A stretch of 13,249 nt of DNA from an uncultured Acidobacteriota bacterium. Its GTDB lineage: Bacteria; Acidobacteriota; Vicinamibacteria; Vicinamibacterales; UBA8438. The translations under genes were made by a program, and so were the position numbers. The notes under the pieces were generated by a model. It was not told the DNA's origin. It was given only the letters and a program-made list of their open reading frames with translations, and did not search any database. Each line of letters begins with the position of its first letter. The first letter of the stretch is position 1. Shown here piece by piece: positions 1 to 6,886 of the stretch. The DNA is taken from NCBI GenBank assembly GCA_937888665.1, contig CALBET010000789.1, positions 1 through 13,249 on the forward strand, given 5' to 3'.

Positions 1-888
1 CACCCGCTGCACACGTGCCGGACTGAGCGCGCTGGTGACGAACGTGGCGGGGTCATCCGACCACTCGACGATGTCGATCTTTTCGCCCCGTAGCTCACGA
101 ATGATCGCTTGTACCCGGGTGCCCTTCATCCCGACACAGGCACCCACCGGATCGACTTCGCGCTCGCGGGAGGCGACGGCAACTTTGGCCCGGTCGCCTG
201 CCTCCCGGACCGCGCCGCGAATCACCACGGTGCCGTCGTAGATTTCGGGTACTTCCTGTTCGAACAGCTTGATGAGCAACACCGGGTCCGTGCGCGACAG
301 AATGATCTGCGGTCCCTTGGTGTTCTTGTTCACGTCCTTGATCACGGCTCTGACGCGGTCACCCGTCGTATAGTTCTCGGCGCGCGACTGCTCTCGGCGG
401 GGGAGGAGGGCCTCGACGCGCCCGACTTCAACCACGATATCTCCGCTCTCGAAGCGCTTGACCAAGCCGTTGATGACTTCGCCCACTCGCTCGTTGAACT
501 CGGAGAACACGTTTTCGCGCTCGGCCTCGCGGACCTTCTGAAAGATGACCTGCTTGGCCGTCTGCGCCGCGATCCGTCCCAGCACGTCGGTCGGCTTGGG
601 GAACTCGATTTCCATCCCCGGCTCAGCTTCTTCGCCGTACAGCTCCCGTGCTTCTGACAGTGAGATTTCGGCGGCCGGGTCAGTGACTTCTTCCACGATC
701 TGTCGCACGGCGAAGAGCTCTACCTGTCCCGTATCCTGATTAAATTTGGTGCGCAGGTTTTCGTCAGACTTGTAGTACTTGCGCGATGCCGTCAGGACAG
801 CGTCTTCGATGGCCGTGATAATCACGTCGGCCTCGATCCCTTTTTCCTTGGCCAGTGACTCGATCGTTTGTTGTAGCGCGTTGTTCAT
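1..888 (-). CDS. nusA: Transcription termination/antitermination factor NusA (partial, C-terminus beyond window)
   Basis: NusA binds RNA polymerase and nascent RNA and modulates pausing, termination and antitermination. The 296 visible codons run off the left edge without a stop. The N-terminal RNAP-binding domain covers about residues 1-125 (starting MNNALQQTIESLAKEKGI). It is followed by an S1 domain (about 130-200, GDIVVEVGRVEALLPRREQ) and the start of the KH region, with the hallmark VDPVGACVGMKGTRVQ and then ELRGEKIDIVEWSDD. The second KH domain and any C-terminal extension are outside the window. The ATG overlaps the rimP stop as ATGA, and an AGGAAG Shine-Dalgarno lies about 6 bases upstream, inside the end of rimP. 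The pair is therefore translationally linked, as in the widespread rimP-nusA-infB operon. Identity is certain from the KH signature and the neighbour. Confidence 0.97.
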   Translation of the reverse strand, partial: MNNALQQTIESLAKEKGIEADVIITAIEDAVLTASRKYYKSDENLRTKFNQDTGQVELFAVRQIVEEVTDPAAEISLSEARELYGEEAEPGMEIEFPKPTDVLGRIAAQTAKQVIFQKVREAERENVFSEFNERVGEVINGLVKRFESGDIVVEVGRVEALLPRREQSRAENYTTGDRVRAVIKDVNKNTKGPQIILSRTDPVLLIKLFEQEVPEIYDGTVVIRGAVREAGDRAKVAVASREREVDPVGACVGMKGTRVQAIIRELRGEKIDIVEWSDDPATFVTSALSPARVQRV

Positions 889-1412
889 TGAGACTTCCTG
901 TCGGGGCGCTCTAGCTCGACCTCGAGTTGTGCGCGCGCGACCGCCGTTCCTGGAACCCGGCGCGTCGTGTTGCCGTCCTCAATCACGATGGTTCGGTCGT
1001 GCACATCCGCGATGCGACCCGATACGAACCGCTGCCCGTCGACTAGCTCGTTCGTCACAATCTTGACCCTACGGCCGATGAACCGTTCAAAGTCGTCCAA
1101 GCCGCGTAACGGTCGATCCAACCCCGGAGACGACACTTCGAGCGTGTAGTTCTGCTCGAAGGTGACCTCCGCATCAAGAATCGCGCTGACGTCTGCACTG
1201 ACGGTGGCGCAGTCGGCTACGGTCACGTTCTCTCCGCTGTCGTCGGCCCGGTCCGGTACGGACGACCCGACTCGGTCGATCACGATCCGGAGCACCCAGC
1301 CACCCGTCTCGCGTCGAAACTGCACGTCGAAGAGTTCGAGCCCATGGCTGCGGGCAATCCGCTCCGCAATCTCCCGCACGGCGCTGAGACGATCAGTCCG
1401 TGAGTCCGACAC
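885..1412 (-). CDS. rimP: Ribosome maturation factor RimP
   Basis: RimP assists 30S subunit maturation in the cytoplasm. The protein has the N-terminal alpha/beta domain (LSAVREIAERIARSHGLELFDVQF), the family hallmark NYTLEVSSPGLDRPL, and the C-terminal SH3-like domain (FIGRRVKIVTNELVDGQRFVSGRIADVHDRTIVIED). I chose the GTG at 1412 (175 aa) because AAGGG lies 8 bases upstream and the N-terminus then matches the usual RimP length. The frame also has a GTG at 1445 (186 aa), which has no nearby ribosome binding site. The stop overlaps the nusA start as ATGA. It is the first gene after the asnS terminator, and its leader contains GC-rich inverted repeats. Family is certain; the start is moderately sure. 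Confidence 0.95.
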   Translation of the reverse strand: MSDSRTDRLSAVREIAERIARSHGLELFDVQFRRETGGWVLRIVIDRVGSSVPDRADDSGENVTVADCATVSADVSAILDAEVTFEQNYTLEVSSPGLDRPLRGLDDFERFIGRRVKIVTNELVDGQRFVSGRIADVHDRTIVIEDGNTTRRVPGTAVARAQLEVELERPDRKSQ

Positions 1413-1457
1413 TTCCAGCGCCCTTTGTCTTGTCTCGCGGTTCACCCAGCGTTGTTG

Positions 1458-1505
1458 GCGTGAGGCCTCCCCCCCAGGGGGGCTCCGCGAACCTGGCCGT
1501 CACGC
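1458..1505. repeat. GC-rich inverted repeat in the rimP leader
   Basis: GCGTGA at 1458-1463 pairs with TCACGC at 1500-1505. Inside it, GGCC at 1464-1467 can pair with GGCC at 1495-1498, and a C-run/G-run block sits in the middle. On the minus strand this lies in the untranslated leader just upstream of rimP. It has no T-tract, so it is a structured leader element rather than an intrinsic terminator. Its function is unknown. Confidence 0.45.
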
Positions 1506-1522
1506 GGCCAAGATCCGCCCCG

Positions 1523-1553
1523 AAAGAAAAAAAGTGGGCCAAAACGCCCACTC
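1523..1553 (-). terminator. Intrinsic terminator downstream of asnS, upstream of rimP
   Basis: On the minus strand, a 7-bp stem AGTGGGC / GCCCACT with a 6-base loop (GTTTTG) is followed directly by a T-rich run (seven T, then CTTTC) at 1533-1523. This is a textbook Rho-independent terminator about 95 bases past the asnS stop. Because it also lies in the leader of rimP-nusA, it could act as an attenuator if transcription starts upstream of it. Confidence 0.85.
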
Positions 1554-1583
1554 CTTGCTCAGCACAGGGAACGTAACCGTGGA

Positions 1584-1592
1584 ACTATATCA
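1584..1592 (-). promoter_or_regulatory. Possible extended -10 promoter between asnS and its terminator
   Basis: On the minus strand TGATATAGT gives a TATAGT hexamer (5 of 6 to TATAAT) preceded by TG at the extended -10 position. No convincing -35 is present. Transcription from here would start near 1577 and run into the intrinsic terminator at 1523-1553 before reaching rimP. Without expression data this is only a candidate. Confidence 0.35.
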
Positions 1593-1645
1593 CGAGAACC
1601 AGGGGTCCTCGTTGCTGAATGCCGGACGAGCCGACGCGTCAGGGG

Positions 1646-2932
1646 TCATGGCGTCAGTCGGTTGAGCATCCGCGGGTACGGAATCGTCTCTCGGACATGG
1701 TCAAGACCGCAGATCCAGGCCACCACCCGCTCGATGCCCATCCCGAATCCGGCGTGGGGCACGCTGCCGTATCGGCGCAGGTCAAGATACCACTCGAACG
1801 CCTCCTGGGGCAGCTCGTGCTCCCGGATCCGCTGTAGGAGTAGGTCGAGGTCATCGAGACGTTGGCCGCCTCCGACGATCTCCCCATAACCCTCCGGCGC
1901 CAGAATGTCGACTGAGAGCGACAGATCGGGCCGCTCAGGGTCTGGCTTCATATAGAACGCCTTGGTGGCCGACGGATAGCGGTGGACGGCGACCGGCCGG
2001 TCGAACTGCTCGGCGAGGAGGGTCTCGTCTGGACCCCCGAAGTCGTCCCCACGCTCGAAGGGGCGGCCCAGATTCGTCAGAATCTGGGCCGCCTCGTCGT
2101 AGGTCACCCGCGGAAAGGGCGCCTGCACACGCTCCAGCGGCTCCCGGGCTCGCTCCAGGGTGTCCAGTTCGCGCTGACGTTCGTCCAGCGCACGGGCCAC
2201 GACGCAGATAATAAGCGCCTCGGCCAGCTCGATCGCGTCGTCGAGCGTCCCGTAGGCCATCTCTGGCTCCACCATCCAGAACTCGGTCAGATGGCGCCGG
2301 GTCTTCGATTTCTCGGCCCGGAACGTCGGGCCAAAAGAATAGACGCGGCCGAGTGCCATGGCGTTGGCTTCGTTGTACAGCTGACCGCTCTGTGTCAGGT
2401 ATGCGGTTGCATCGAAGTACGACACGGGAAACAGCGTCGTCGTGCCTTCGCAGGCCGCCGGGGTGAAGATCGGCGTATCGGCCAGAATGAATCCGCGACT
2501 GTTGAAGAAGTCGCGTACCGCATTGATGACGGTGTGGCGGACCCGAAGGACGGCATGTTGCCGCTCCGACCGTATCCAGAGGTGCCGGCGGTCCAGCAGG
2601 AAGTCGGCGCCATGCGACTTTGGTGTGATGGGGTAGTCGGTGGCGGGTCCCACGACCTCCATGCCGCTCACGTCCATCTCGTAGCCCCCTGGGGCTCGTG
2701 CATCCGCCCGGACGGCACCTTCAATAGCGAGCGCGGTCTCCTGGCCCAGGTGACCTGCCTGTGCGAATAGGGTCTCGCCGACCGTCGCCTTGGACATCAC
2801 CGCCTGGATGAACCCGGTGCCGTCACGGACCGTGAGGAAATGCAGTTTGCCGCTCGACCGCCGGTTGTGGAGCCATCCTCGCAGCGTCACGGTCTGTCCG
2901 TCGTGTTGCGCAATTTCGTCGATGTGAGCCAT
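1646..2932 (-). CDS. asnS: Asparaginyl-tRNA synthetase
   Basis: Class IIb aminoacyl-tRNA synthetase that charges tRNA-Asn with asparagine using ATP. Residues 1 to about 100 are the OB-fold anticodon-binding domain (VTLRGWLHNRRSSGKLHFLTVRDGTG). The catalytic core holds motif 2 (FRAEKSKTRRHLTEFWMVEPE, about 204-224), the GYGEIVGGGQR segment near 350 and motif 3 (GFGMGIERVVAWI, 395-407). The C-terminus is IPYPRMLNRLTP. The GEIVGG signature favours AsnRS over archaeal-type AspRS, which usually has a different serine/alanine-containing motif there. The length of 428 aa is normal. The ATG at 2932 has AAGGAC 6 bases upstream. It is flanked by a 206-bp gap on the 5' side and a strong terminator on the 3' side, so it is probably monocistronic. 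Confidence 0.93.
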   Translation of the reverse strand: MAHIDEIAQHDGQTVTLRGWLHNRRSSGKLHFLTVRDGTGFIQAVMSKATVGETLFAQAGHLGQETALAIEGAVRADARAPGGYEMDVSGMEVVGPATDYPITPKSHGADFLLDRRHLWIRSERQHAVLRVRHTVINAVRDFFNSRGFILADTPIFTPAACEGTTTLFPVSYFDATAYLTQSGQLYNEANAMALGRVYSFGPTFRAEKSKTRRHLTEFWMVEPEMAYGTLDDAIELAEALIICVVARALDERQRELDTLERAREPLERVQAPFPRVTYDEAAQILTNLGRPFERGDDFGGPDETLLAEQFDRPVAVHRYPSATKAFYMKPDPERPDLSLSVDILAPEGYGEIVGGGQRLDDLDLLLQRIREHELPQEAFEWYLDLRRYGSVPHAGFGMGIERVVAWICGLDHVRETIPYPRMLNRLTP

Positions 2933-3138
2933 GCATGTGTCCTTATCGGACGCTGATCAAAGTAGGCGTGCCATTGCTGGGTGTCGAGGCGCCCATCCCG
3001 CCAGACGCGAAGAGTGCCGGAGGTATGCAGCAACGCGTAACGCCGCGGGCCGGGGCACCCGATCATCGACGCCGATTCTCACACATGGGCGCCGCGAAAG
3101 AACCAACGAACTCCTGCGACGCGTCCGCTGCCCGTGCT
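2933..3138. other. Intergenic gap between asnS and amgK
   Basis: The 206 bases hold the asnS ribosome binding site (AAGGAC, minus strand, 2939-2944). I see no clear asnS -35/-10 pair, no T-box-like element that I can support, and no strong terminator after amgK. Plus-strand frames here are opposite-strand artefacts of high GC content. Confidence 0.5.
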
Positions 3139-4206
3139 CTATGCGCGCAATTCTGGCAGATGGGGCGTCAGGAGTTCGAGCAACCGGGCGAAGCGGCGGT
3201 GGTCGCGCAGCGTGCGATGCAGGTGACGGAACGCACGGGGGATCGCCGACGCGAATCCTGGTCGCCCCGCCACGGCGATCTGATGGCCGAACGTTCCGAG
3301 CGCCTTCAAGTGGCGCTGGACCGACATGAGATCGAGCCGTTGATGAAAGCGGTCGCGCCGCCCCGGTGGCGTCGCTGCCAGAAACCGGTCGGTCATCTCT
3401 GACACGAGCTCCGGCGCCAGGTCCACGTAGCAGTCGCGCAACAGCGACACGAGGTCGTAGGTGTCCGGTCCGAGCCGCGCATCCTGGAAATCGATCACGA
3501 CCAGCCGATGCCGCCGCACCATGAGATTGCGGCTGTGGTAGTCACGGTGGCACAGCACGCGCGGTTCTCCGGCCAGGTCCTCGGCGATCGACGCGAACTC
3601 GTCGTCGAGTGCCCGGGATTGGTCCGCGCCGAGGGTCAGGCCCCGATAGGCGCCGAGGAACTCCGACCGGAAGAATGTCAACTCGCGCATCAGGGTTGCG
3701 GTGTCGAAGACGATGTCGAACGGCGGTTCGGGCGGCTCGCGCCCGGCTGGGCCGGCCCGCTGTAGCGCCACGATGAGGTCGATCGCCTGTCGGTACAGTG
3801 GGGCGGGATCCCGCCCTCCACCCTCCAGCCAGTCCTGAAGCGTCTCCCCACCGAGATCCTCGAGGGCGAGGATGCCGAGGTCGCCCGCGTGGCCCAGCAC
3901 GGCTGGAGTGGGAATGGCGAGACGGTCGAGCAGCGCGCCGACTGCCAGCTGTCGCAATGTGCCGGCGTCGAACGGCTCCGCATGGACGGCGAGCACGAGA
4001 GGCGGCGACCGGTGCCGCGTGACGCGGAGATAGACGCGGTTGGACGCGTCGCCGTGGAGTCGATCCACACGCGTCGCATCGGTCACGCCGACTCGACGCA
4101 GGTACGCCGCGACGCGGTCGTCGATCGGATCGCCTGGCCCGGCCGCGTCGGCAGGAGGGCCTTCGGTCATACGGAGGTTGCTCGATGCGTCAGCTAGGGG
4201 TCTCAC
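3139..4206 (-). CDS. amgK: AmgK-like aminoglycoside-phosphotransferase-family sugar kinase
   Basis: The APH/choline-kinase fold is clear. A nucleotide-loop segment LHGDASNRVYLRV lies at about 50-62, the catalytic loop CHRDYHSRN at 219-227 (catalytic Asp222, Asn227), and the metal-binding IDFQD ends at 242. The GDAS opening and the DFQDxRxGPxxYDLxSLLRD tail are typical of AmgK, the anomeric kinase for MurNAc/GlcNAc that acts with the nucleotidyltransferase MurU in peptidoglycan recycling. Here a nucleotidyltransferase lies immediately upstream, which supports that role; the substrate is inferred. I chose the GTG at 4206 because it overlaps the upstream stop as GTGA, the same junction type as the previous gene pair, with GAGG about 10 bases upstream. 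The ATG at 4170 (343 aa) is the alternative and lacks a good ribosome binding site. Last gene of the operon; I see no clear terminator after it. Confidence 0.82.
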   Translation of the reverse strand: MRPLADASSNLRMTEGPPADAAGPGDPIDDRVAAYLRRVGVTDATRVDRLHGDASNRVYLRVTRHRSPPLVLAVHAEPFDAGTLRQLAVGALLDRLAIPTPAVLGHAGDLGILALEDLGGETLQDWLEGGGRDPAPLYRQAIDLIVALQRAGPAGREPPEPPFDIVFDTATLMRELTFFRSEFLGAYRGLTLGADQSRALDDEFASIAEDLAGEPRVLCHRDYHSRNLMVRRHRLVVIDFQDARLGPDTYDLVSLLRDCYVDLAPELVSEMTDRFLAATPPGRRDRFHQRLDLMSVQRHLKALGTFGHQIAVAGRPGFASAIPRAFRHLHRTLRDHRRFARLLELLTPHLPELRA

Positions 4207-5183
4207 GCCGTCGCCGCCTCGATCGGGACCGTCAGCACCGTGCCGAGCCGTTTCGCCCCGGCCAGCGTCGGCGTATCGGTCACGGCCGGCAGTCGCACGA
4301 CCGCTCGTCCGTCGAGCCGCGTGCCGTCGGGGAGGCGTACTCCGTCGGTCAAGATACAGTTGGTCACCCGGCAGTTCGCTCCCACGACCACATCGTCCCA
4401 TAGGACCGACCGCTCGACGTGCGCGGACGTGTCGAGACAGCACCGCCGGCCGACGAAGACATCCCGGTGCGGTTCGCGGCCGCCGAGCGCCCTGTGTGCG
4501 GCCAGGTAGTCCGCCGGGGTGCCGATGTCGTGGAAATGGCCGTCGATCTCCTGGATCCGCACCTGCCCGGGTGTGGTGACCAGCCTGTCGTACAGGCCCC
4601 CGACCGAGGCTGCTGGCGCCCCATCCTGGAGCCCGTCGAACACGGACGCCTCGGCGATCTGGACCCCGACGAAAAGCAGCGGGCGCCGCCGGTCGCCTCG
4701 GTGGGCGAAGCCGGTGACCCGTCCTTCTGCGTCTGCGAGCACCCCCCCGTAACGGTCTGGTGACGGATTCGCGGTGACGGCGAGCGTGACCCCGGCGCCG
4801 TGGGCGAGGTGGGCCTCGAGGAGGGCGCTGAGGTCGACGTCGCACAGCGTATCGCCGTTAATGAGGAAGAAACGATTCCCGAGCAGCGGCACGGCATGGC
4901 GCGGCCCGCCCGCCGATCCGAGAATCGTAGGTTCCCAGGAAAAGCGCACCCGACAACCCAGCGCGACGCCGTCACCGACGACCGCGGCGATCGTCTCCGG
5001 CCGATGGTGTAGGTTCACCACCACGTCCGGCACGCCTTGCGCGGCCAGCCGGGTCAGGTGACGGCAAATCAGGGGGGTCCCGGCAACCGGGACGGCGGCC
5101 TTGGCGCGGCAGAACGTCAGCGGGCGCAGCCGTGTTCCGAGTCCGGCTGCGAGCACGAGCGCGGGGGGGAGGGGGCCGGTCAC
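4203..5183 (-). CDS. Sugar-phosphate nucleotidyltransferase (MurU / NDP-sugar pyrophosphorylase-like) with C-terminal extension
   Basis: Rossmann-type nucleotidyltransferase that would join a sugar 1-phosphate to an NTP and release pyrophosphate. It shows LAAGLGTRLRPLT (11-23), a nearby lysine (RAKAAVPVAG, K28), LGSAGG (88-93) and the metal-binding INGDTL (D111 in about 108-113), then RIQEIDGHFHDIGTPADYLAAH. After about residue 240 comes a region of short hexapeptide-like repeats (VFVGRRCCLDTSAHVERSVLWDDVVVGANCRVTNCIL), suggesting a left-handed beta-helix. At 326 aa it is longer than MurU (about 220 aa) and nearer in layout to mannose-1-phosphate guanylyltransferases. Usually Pro precedes the signature Lys; here it is Ala. 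The GTG start overlaps the CYTH stop (GTGA), and its own stop overlaps the kinase start. Pairing with the kinase suggests UDP-MurNAc/UDP-GlcNAc salvage; GDP-sugar synthesis is the alternative. Confidence 0.85.
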   Translation of the reverse strand: MTGPLPPALVLAAGLGTRLRPLTFCRAKAAVPVAGTPLICRHLTRLAAQGVPDVVVNLHHRPETIAAVVGDGVALGCRVRFSWEPTILGSAGGPRHAVPLLGNRFFLINGDTLCDVDLSALLEAHLAHGAGVTLAVTANPSPDRYGGVLADAEGRVTGFAHRGDRRRPLLFVGVQIAEASVFDGLQDGAPAASVGGLYDRLVTTPGQVRIQEIDGHFHDIGTPADYLAAHRALGGREPHRDVFVGRRCCLDTSAHVERSVLWDDVVVGANCRVTNCILTDGVRLPDGTRLDGRAVVRLPAVTDTPTLAGAKRLGTVLTVPIEAATA

Positions 5184-5737
5184 GGTGCGTCGAACACCAT
5201 GTGCTGGGCGGTGGATCCATTCGCCGTCCGGTGCTTCTGGAACAGCGCGTGATACGAGTCGACCACGAAGTCAGCCGGGGGGCGTCCCAGGTCTTCGGCC
5301 ATCCGCAGGATCTCTTCCCGGCCGCCCTCGAGTTCAACAAATGTGCCGATCGGAGATTCGTCGAGCGCGATGACCAGGTCGCCTCGGGTGAACTCTTCCC
5401 GGTACTTTTCATACCGGAACCAGACCTGAAATCCTAGCCGTTCACACAGCCGCACCAACACGACGCCGTCGCCAATCCGCGTCTCGATTTCCTCACGCAC
5501 CTTCATGGCGTCGGGCTGAGGTGCACCCTTGAACGTGACCAACGCGCGATCTCCGTCGACTCGCACGCGTAACGTGCAACGGCGGTCCCGCAGCGGATCG
5601 GTCTCGCGATCCAGCAACCGGTCGCTTTGCAGGCGGCGCGCCCGCCACGGGACGGCGCCCGCCCGGAGAATCGCAGCGCGTGCATCGGACGGATTCGGGT
5701 ACGGCAGCTTGACCTCACGCTCGACCGGGTTCGACAT
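5180..5737 (-). CDS. CYTH-domain protein (class IV adenylate cyclase / thiamine-triphosphatase family)
   Basis: CYTH proteins form a beta-tunnel that binds triphosphate-containing ligands with divalent metal. This 185-aa protein has the N-terminal ExExK signature (EREVK, residues 6-10). Basic and acidic strand residues follow: LRVRVDGDRALVTFKG (56-71), VREEIETRI, FRYEKYREEF, and LVIALDESPIGTFVELEGG (121-139). It resembles CyaB-type members. Family members hydrolyse thiamine triphosphate or inorganic triphosphate, or make cAMP; the sequence alone does not decide which. The ATG at 5737 lies 2 bases after the stop of the upstream methyltransferase gene and places ExExK at the N-terminus as expected. 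A GTG at 5764 is a less likely start. The stop overlaps the nucleotidyltransferase start. Confidence 0.9.
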   Translation of the reverse strand: MSNPVEREVKLPYPNPSDARAAILRAGAVPWRARRLQSDRLLDRETDPLRDRRCTLRVRVDGDRALVTFKGAPQPDAMKVREEIETRIGDGVVLVRLCERLGFQVWFRYEKYREEFTRGDLVIALDESPIGTFVELEGGREEILRMAEDLGRPPADFVVDSYHALFQKHRTANGSTAQHMVFDAP

Positions 5738-5739
5738 GA

Positions 5740-6879
5740 TTACGTCTTGAACGATCCGCCGCACAGGGTCGGGGTGCCGACTGCCTTACCGAGCAGCAAC
5801 ACCTGGTGCGTGCTGCCGAGCCCACCCGGTACGACCAAGGTCTTCAGCGCGAGCCGACGCTTGACCGACGCGGTGTCGGCCCCGGTCGGGGCATCGTCGA
5901 GCGCGCCAAGACCCAGCAGGAAATGTGTCTGATCAGGTAGCCCCAGCATCGTGAGGCCCTCGGCTGCCGCGGCCGTCCTGACCGAGGTCCAGTCGACGTG
6001 GGCGGTGATGTCCTGTGTCCCGGGATGCGCCAGCCAGGCTGGGCCGCCGCGTTGCTCGGCGTCGTCCTCCGGGGTACCCACCTGGTGCCGGCGAAATGTC
6101 GTCAGCGTCCCCGTGCCGTGGCTGTCCGAGTACAGCGCCTCAGCCGGGTGGCCATAGTCCACCAAGAGCATGAAGCCCCTCGCCAGGCTACGGGCCGCCT
6201 CCTGCACCCACGTCACCGCTGCCAGATTGACCTCGCCGCGCCAGCCCGGGGACAGTCGCAGGTCGAGCCGGTCCAGGTGCCTGGCGAGATCCGGGGTCGA
6301 CGGAGGACCGGTGCGCTCCGCGAACTGGTTCCCCTCGAGGTCCACGAAAATCTCCCGGAGGCCCTCCGCCGTCATGGTGACGGCGTGCGTCGGGAGGGCG
6401 TCCAGCAGTTCGTTCGCGAGGATGACGCCCTGCACCCGCTCAGGCATACTCTCGGATGCGGCTACGAGGCGGGAGGTGTGGCGGCCGAGGGTCTCTGACT
6501 GCGACGCGCGTGCCGCGGCGCTGGTTTCGACAAGCGTGAGTCGGATAGCGCGGTAGAACTCGGGAAAGTCCGTTTCCGCCGCGTCGAGGATGTCCCGCGC
6601 CAGCTGTCCGTTGGCGGCGCCGGCCTCCACGAGGTCGAAGCCGTTCGCGGCTGGTCCACCCAGCAACCGGTGCATCTCGTCGAGCTGCCTCGCCAGCAGT
6701 GCCCCGAACTGCGGCCCGACATCGACGCTGGTGAAGAAGTCTCCCGCGCGCCCGGTTCGTCGGGGCACGCGGGAGTAGTAGCCGAGGCTGGGGTGATAGA
6801 GCGCCAGCCCCATGAAGTCCGCCGTCGTCAGCGGTCCGCCCGCGCGAATCCGACACGCGATCAGCTCACGAAGCGTCAC
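5740..6879 (-). CDS. MidA/NDUFAF7-like SAM-dependent methyltransferase (COG1565, DUF185)
   Basis: Class I SAM-dependent methyltransferase of the family whose mitochondrial member NDUFAF7/MidA methylates an arginine in respiratory complex I. Bacterial targets are mostly unknown. The 379-aa protein shows FMGLALYHPSLGYYSR (22-37), GDFFTSVDVGPQFGALLA (46-63), the SAM-binding motif DLVEAGAANGQLARDIL (82-98), and GVILANELLDALPTHAV near 165-180, all characteristic of COG1565. The GTG start at 6879 lies 7 bases after the HtrA stop. AAGGAG overlapping that stop acts as a ribosome binding site with a 10-base spacer. The TAA stop is 2 bases before the CYTH start. No respiratory genes are nearby, so the partner is unknown. 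Confidence 0.9.
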   Translation of the reverse strand: MTLRELIACRIRAGGPLTTADFMGLALYHPSLGYYSRVPRRTGRAGDFFTSVDVGPQFGALLARQLDEMHRLLGGPAANGFDLVEAGAANGQLARDILDAAETDFPEFYRAIRLTLVETSAAARASQSETLGRHTSRLVAASESMPERVQGVILANELLDALPTHAVTMTAEGLREIFVDLEGNQFAERTGPPSTPDLARHLDRLDLRLSPGWRGEVNLAAVTWVQEAARSLARGFMLLVDYGHPAEALYSDSHGTGTLTTFRRHQVGTPEDDAEQRGGPAWLAHPGTQDITAHVDWTSVRTAAAAEGLTMLGLPDQTHFLLGLGALDDAPTGADTASVKRRLALKTLVVPGGLGSTHQVLLLGKAVGTPTLCGGSFKT

Positions 6880-6886
6880 GGGCTGC

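Noticed and set aside
1982..2770. 262-codon plus-strand frame opposite asnS
   Set aside because: It lies wholly within the well-conserved AsnRS coding sequence and looks like an antisense shadow.
1646..2932. AspRS (archaeal type) instead of AsnRS
   Set aside because: The GYGEIVGGGQR segment and the RMLNRLTP-like end fit AsnRS better, but a phylogeny would settle this definitively.
2931..3402. Plus-strand frames of 132 and 155 codons starting in the asnS-amgK gap
   Set aside because: They run into the antisense of the kinase gene, have no family-like sequence and lack a convincing ribosome binding site.
4207..4845. The kinase reading frame stays open far upstream, allowing a 568-aa protein
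   Set aside because: The extra N-terminal part overlaps the nucleotidyltransferase in another frame, is arginine/proline-rich and low complexity, and shows no domain. It is an effect of high GC content.
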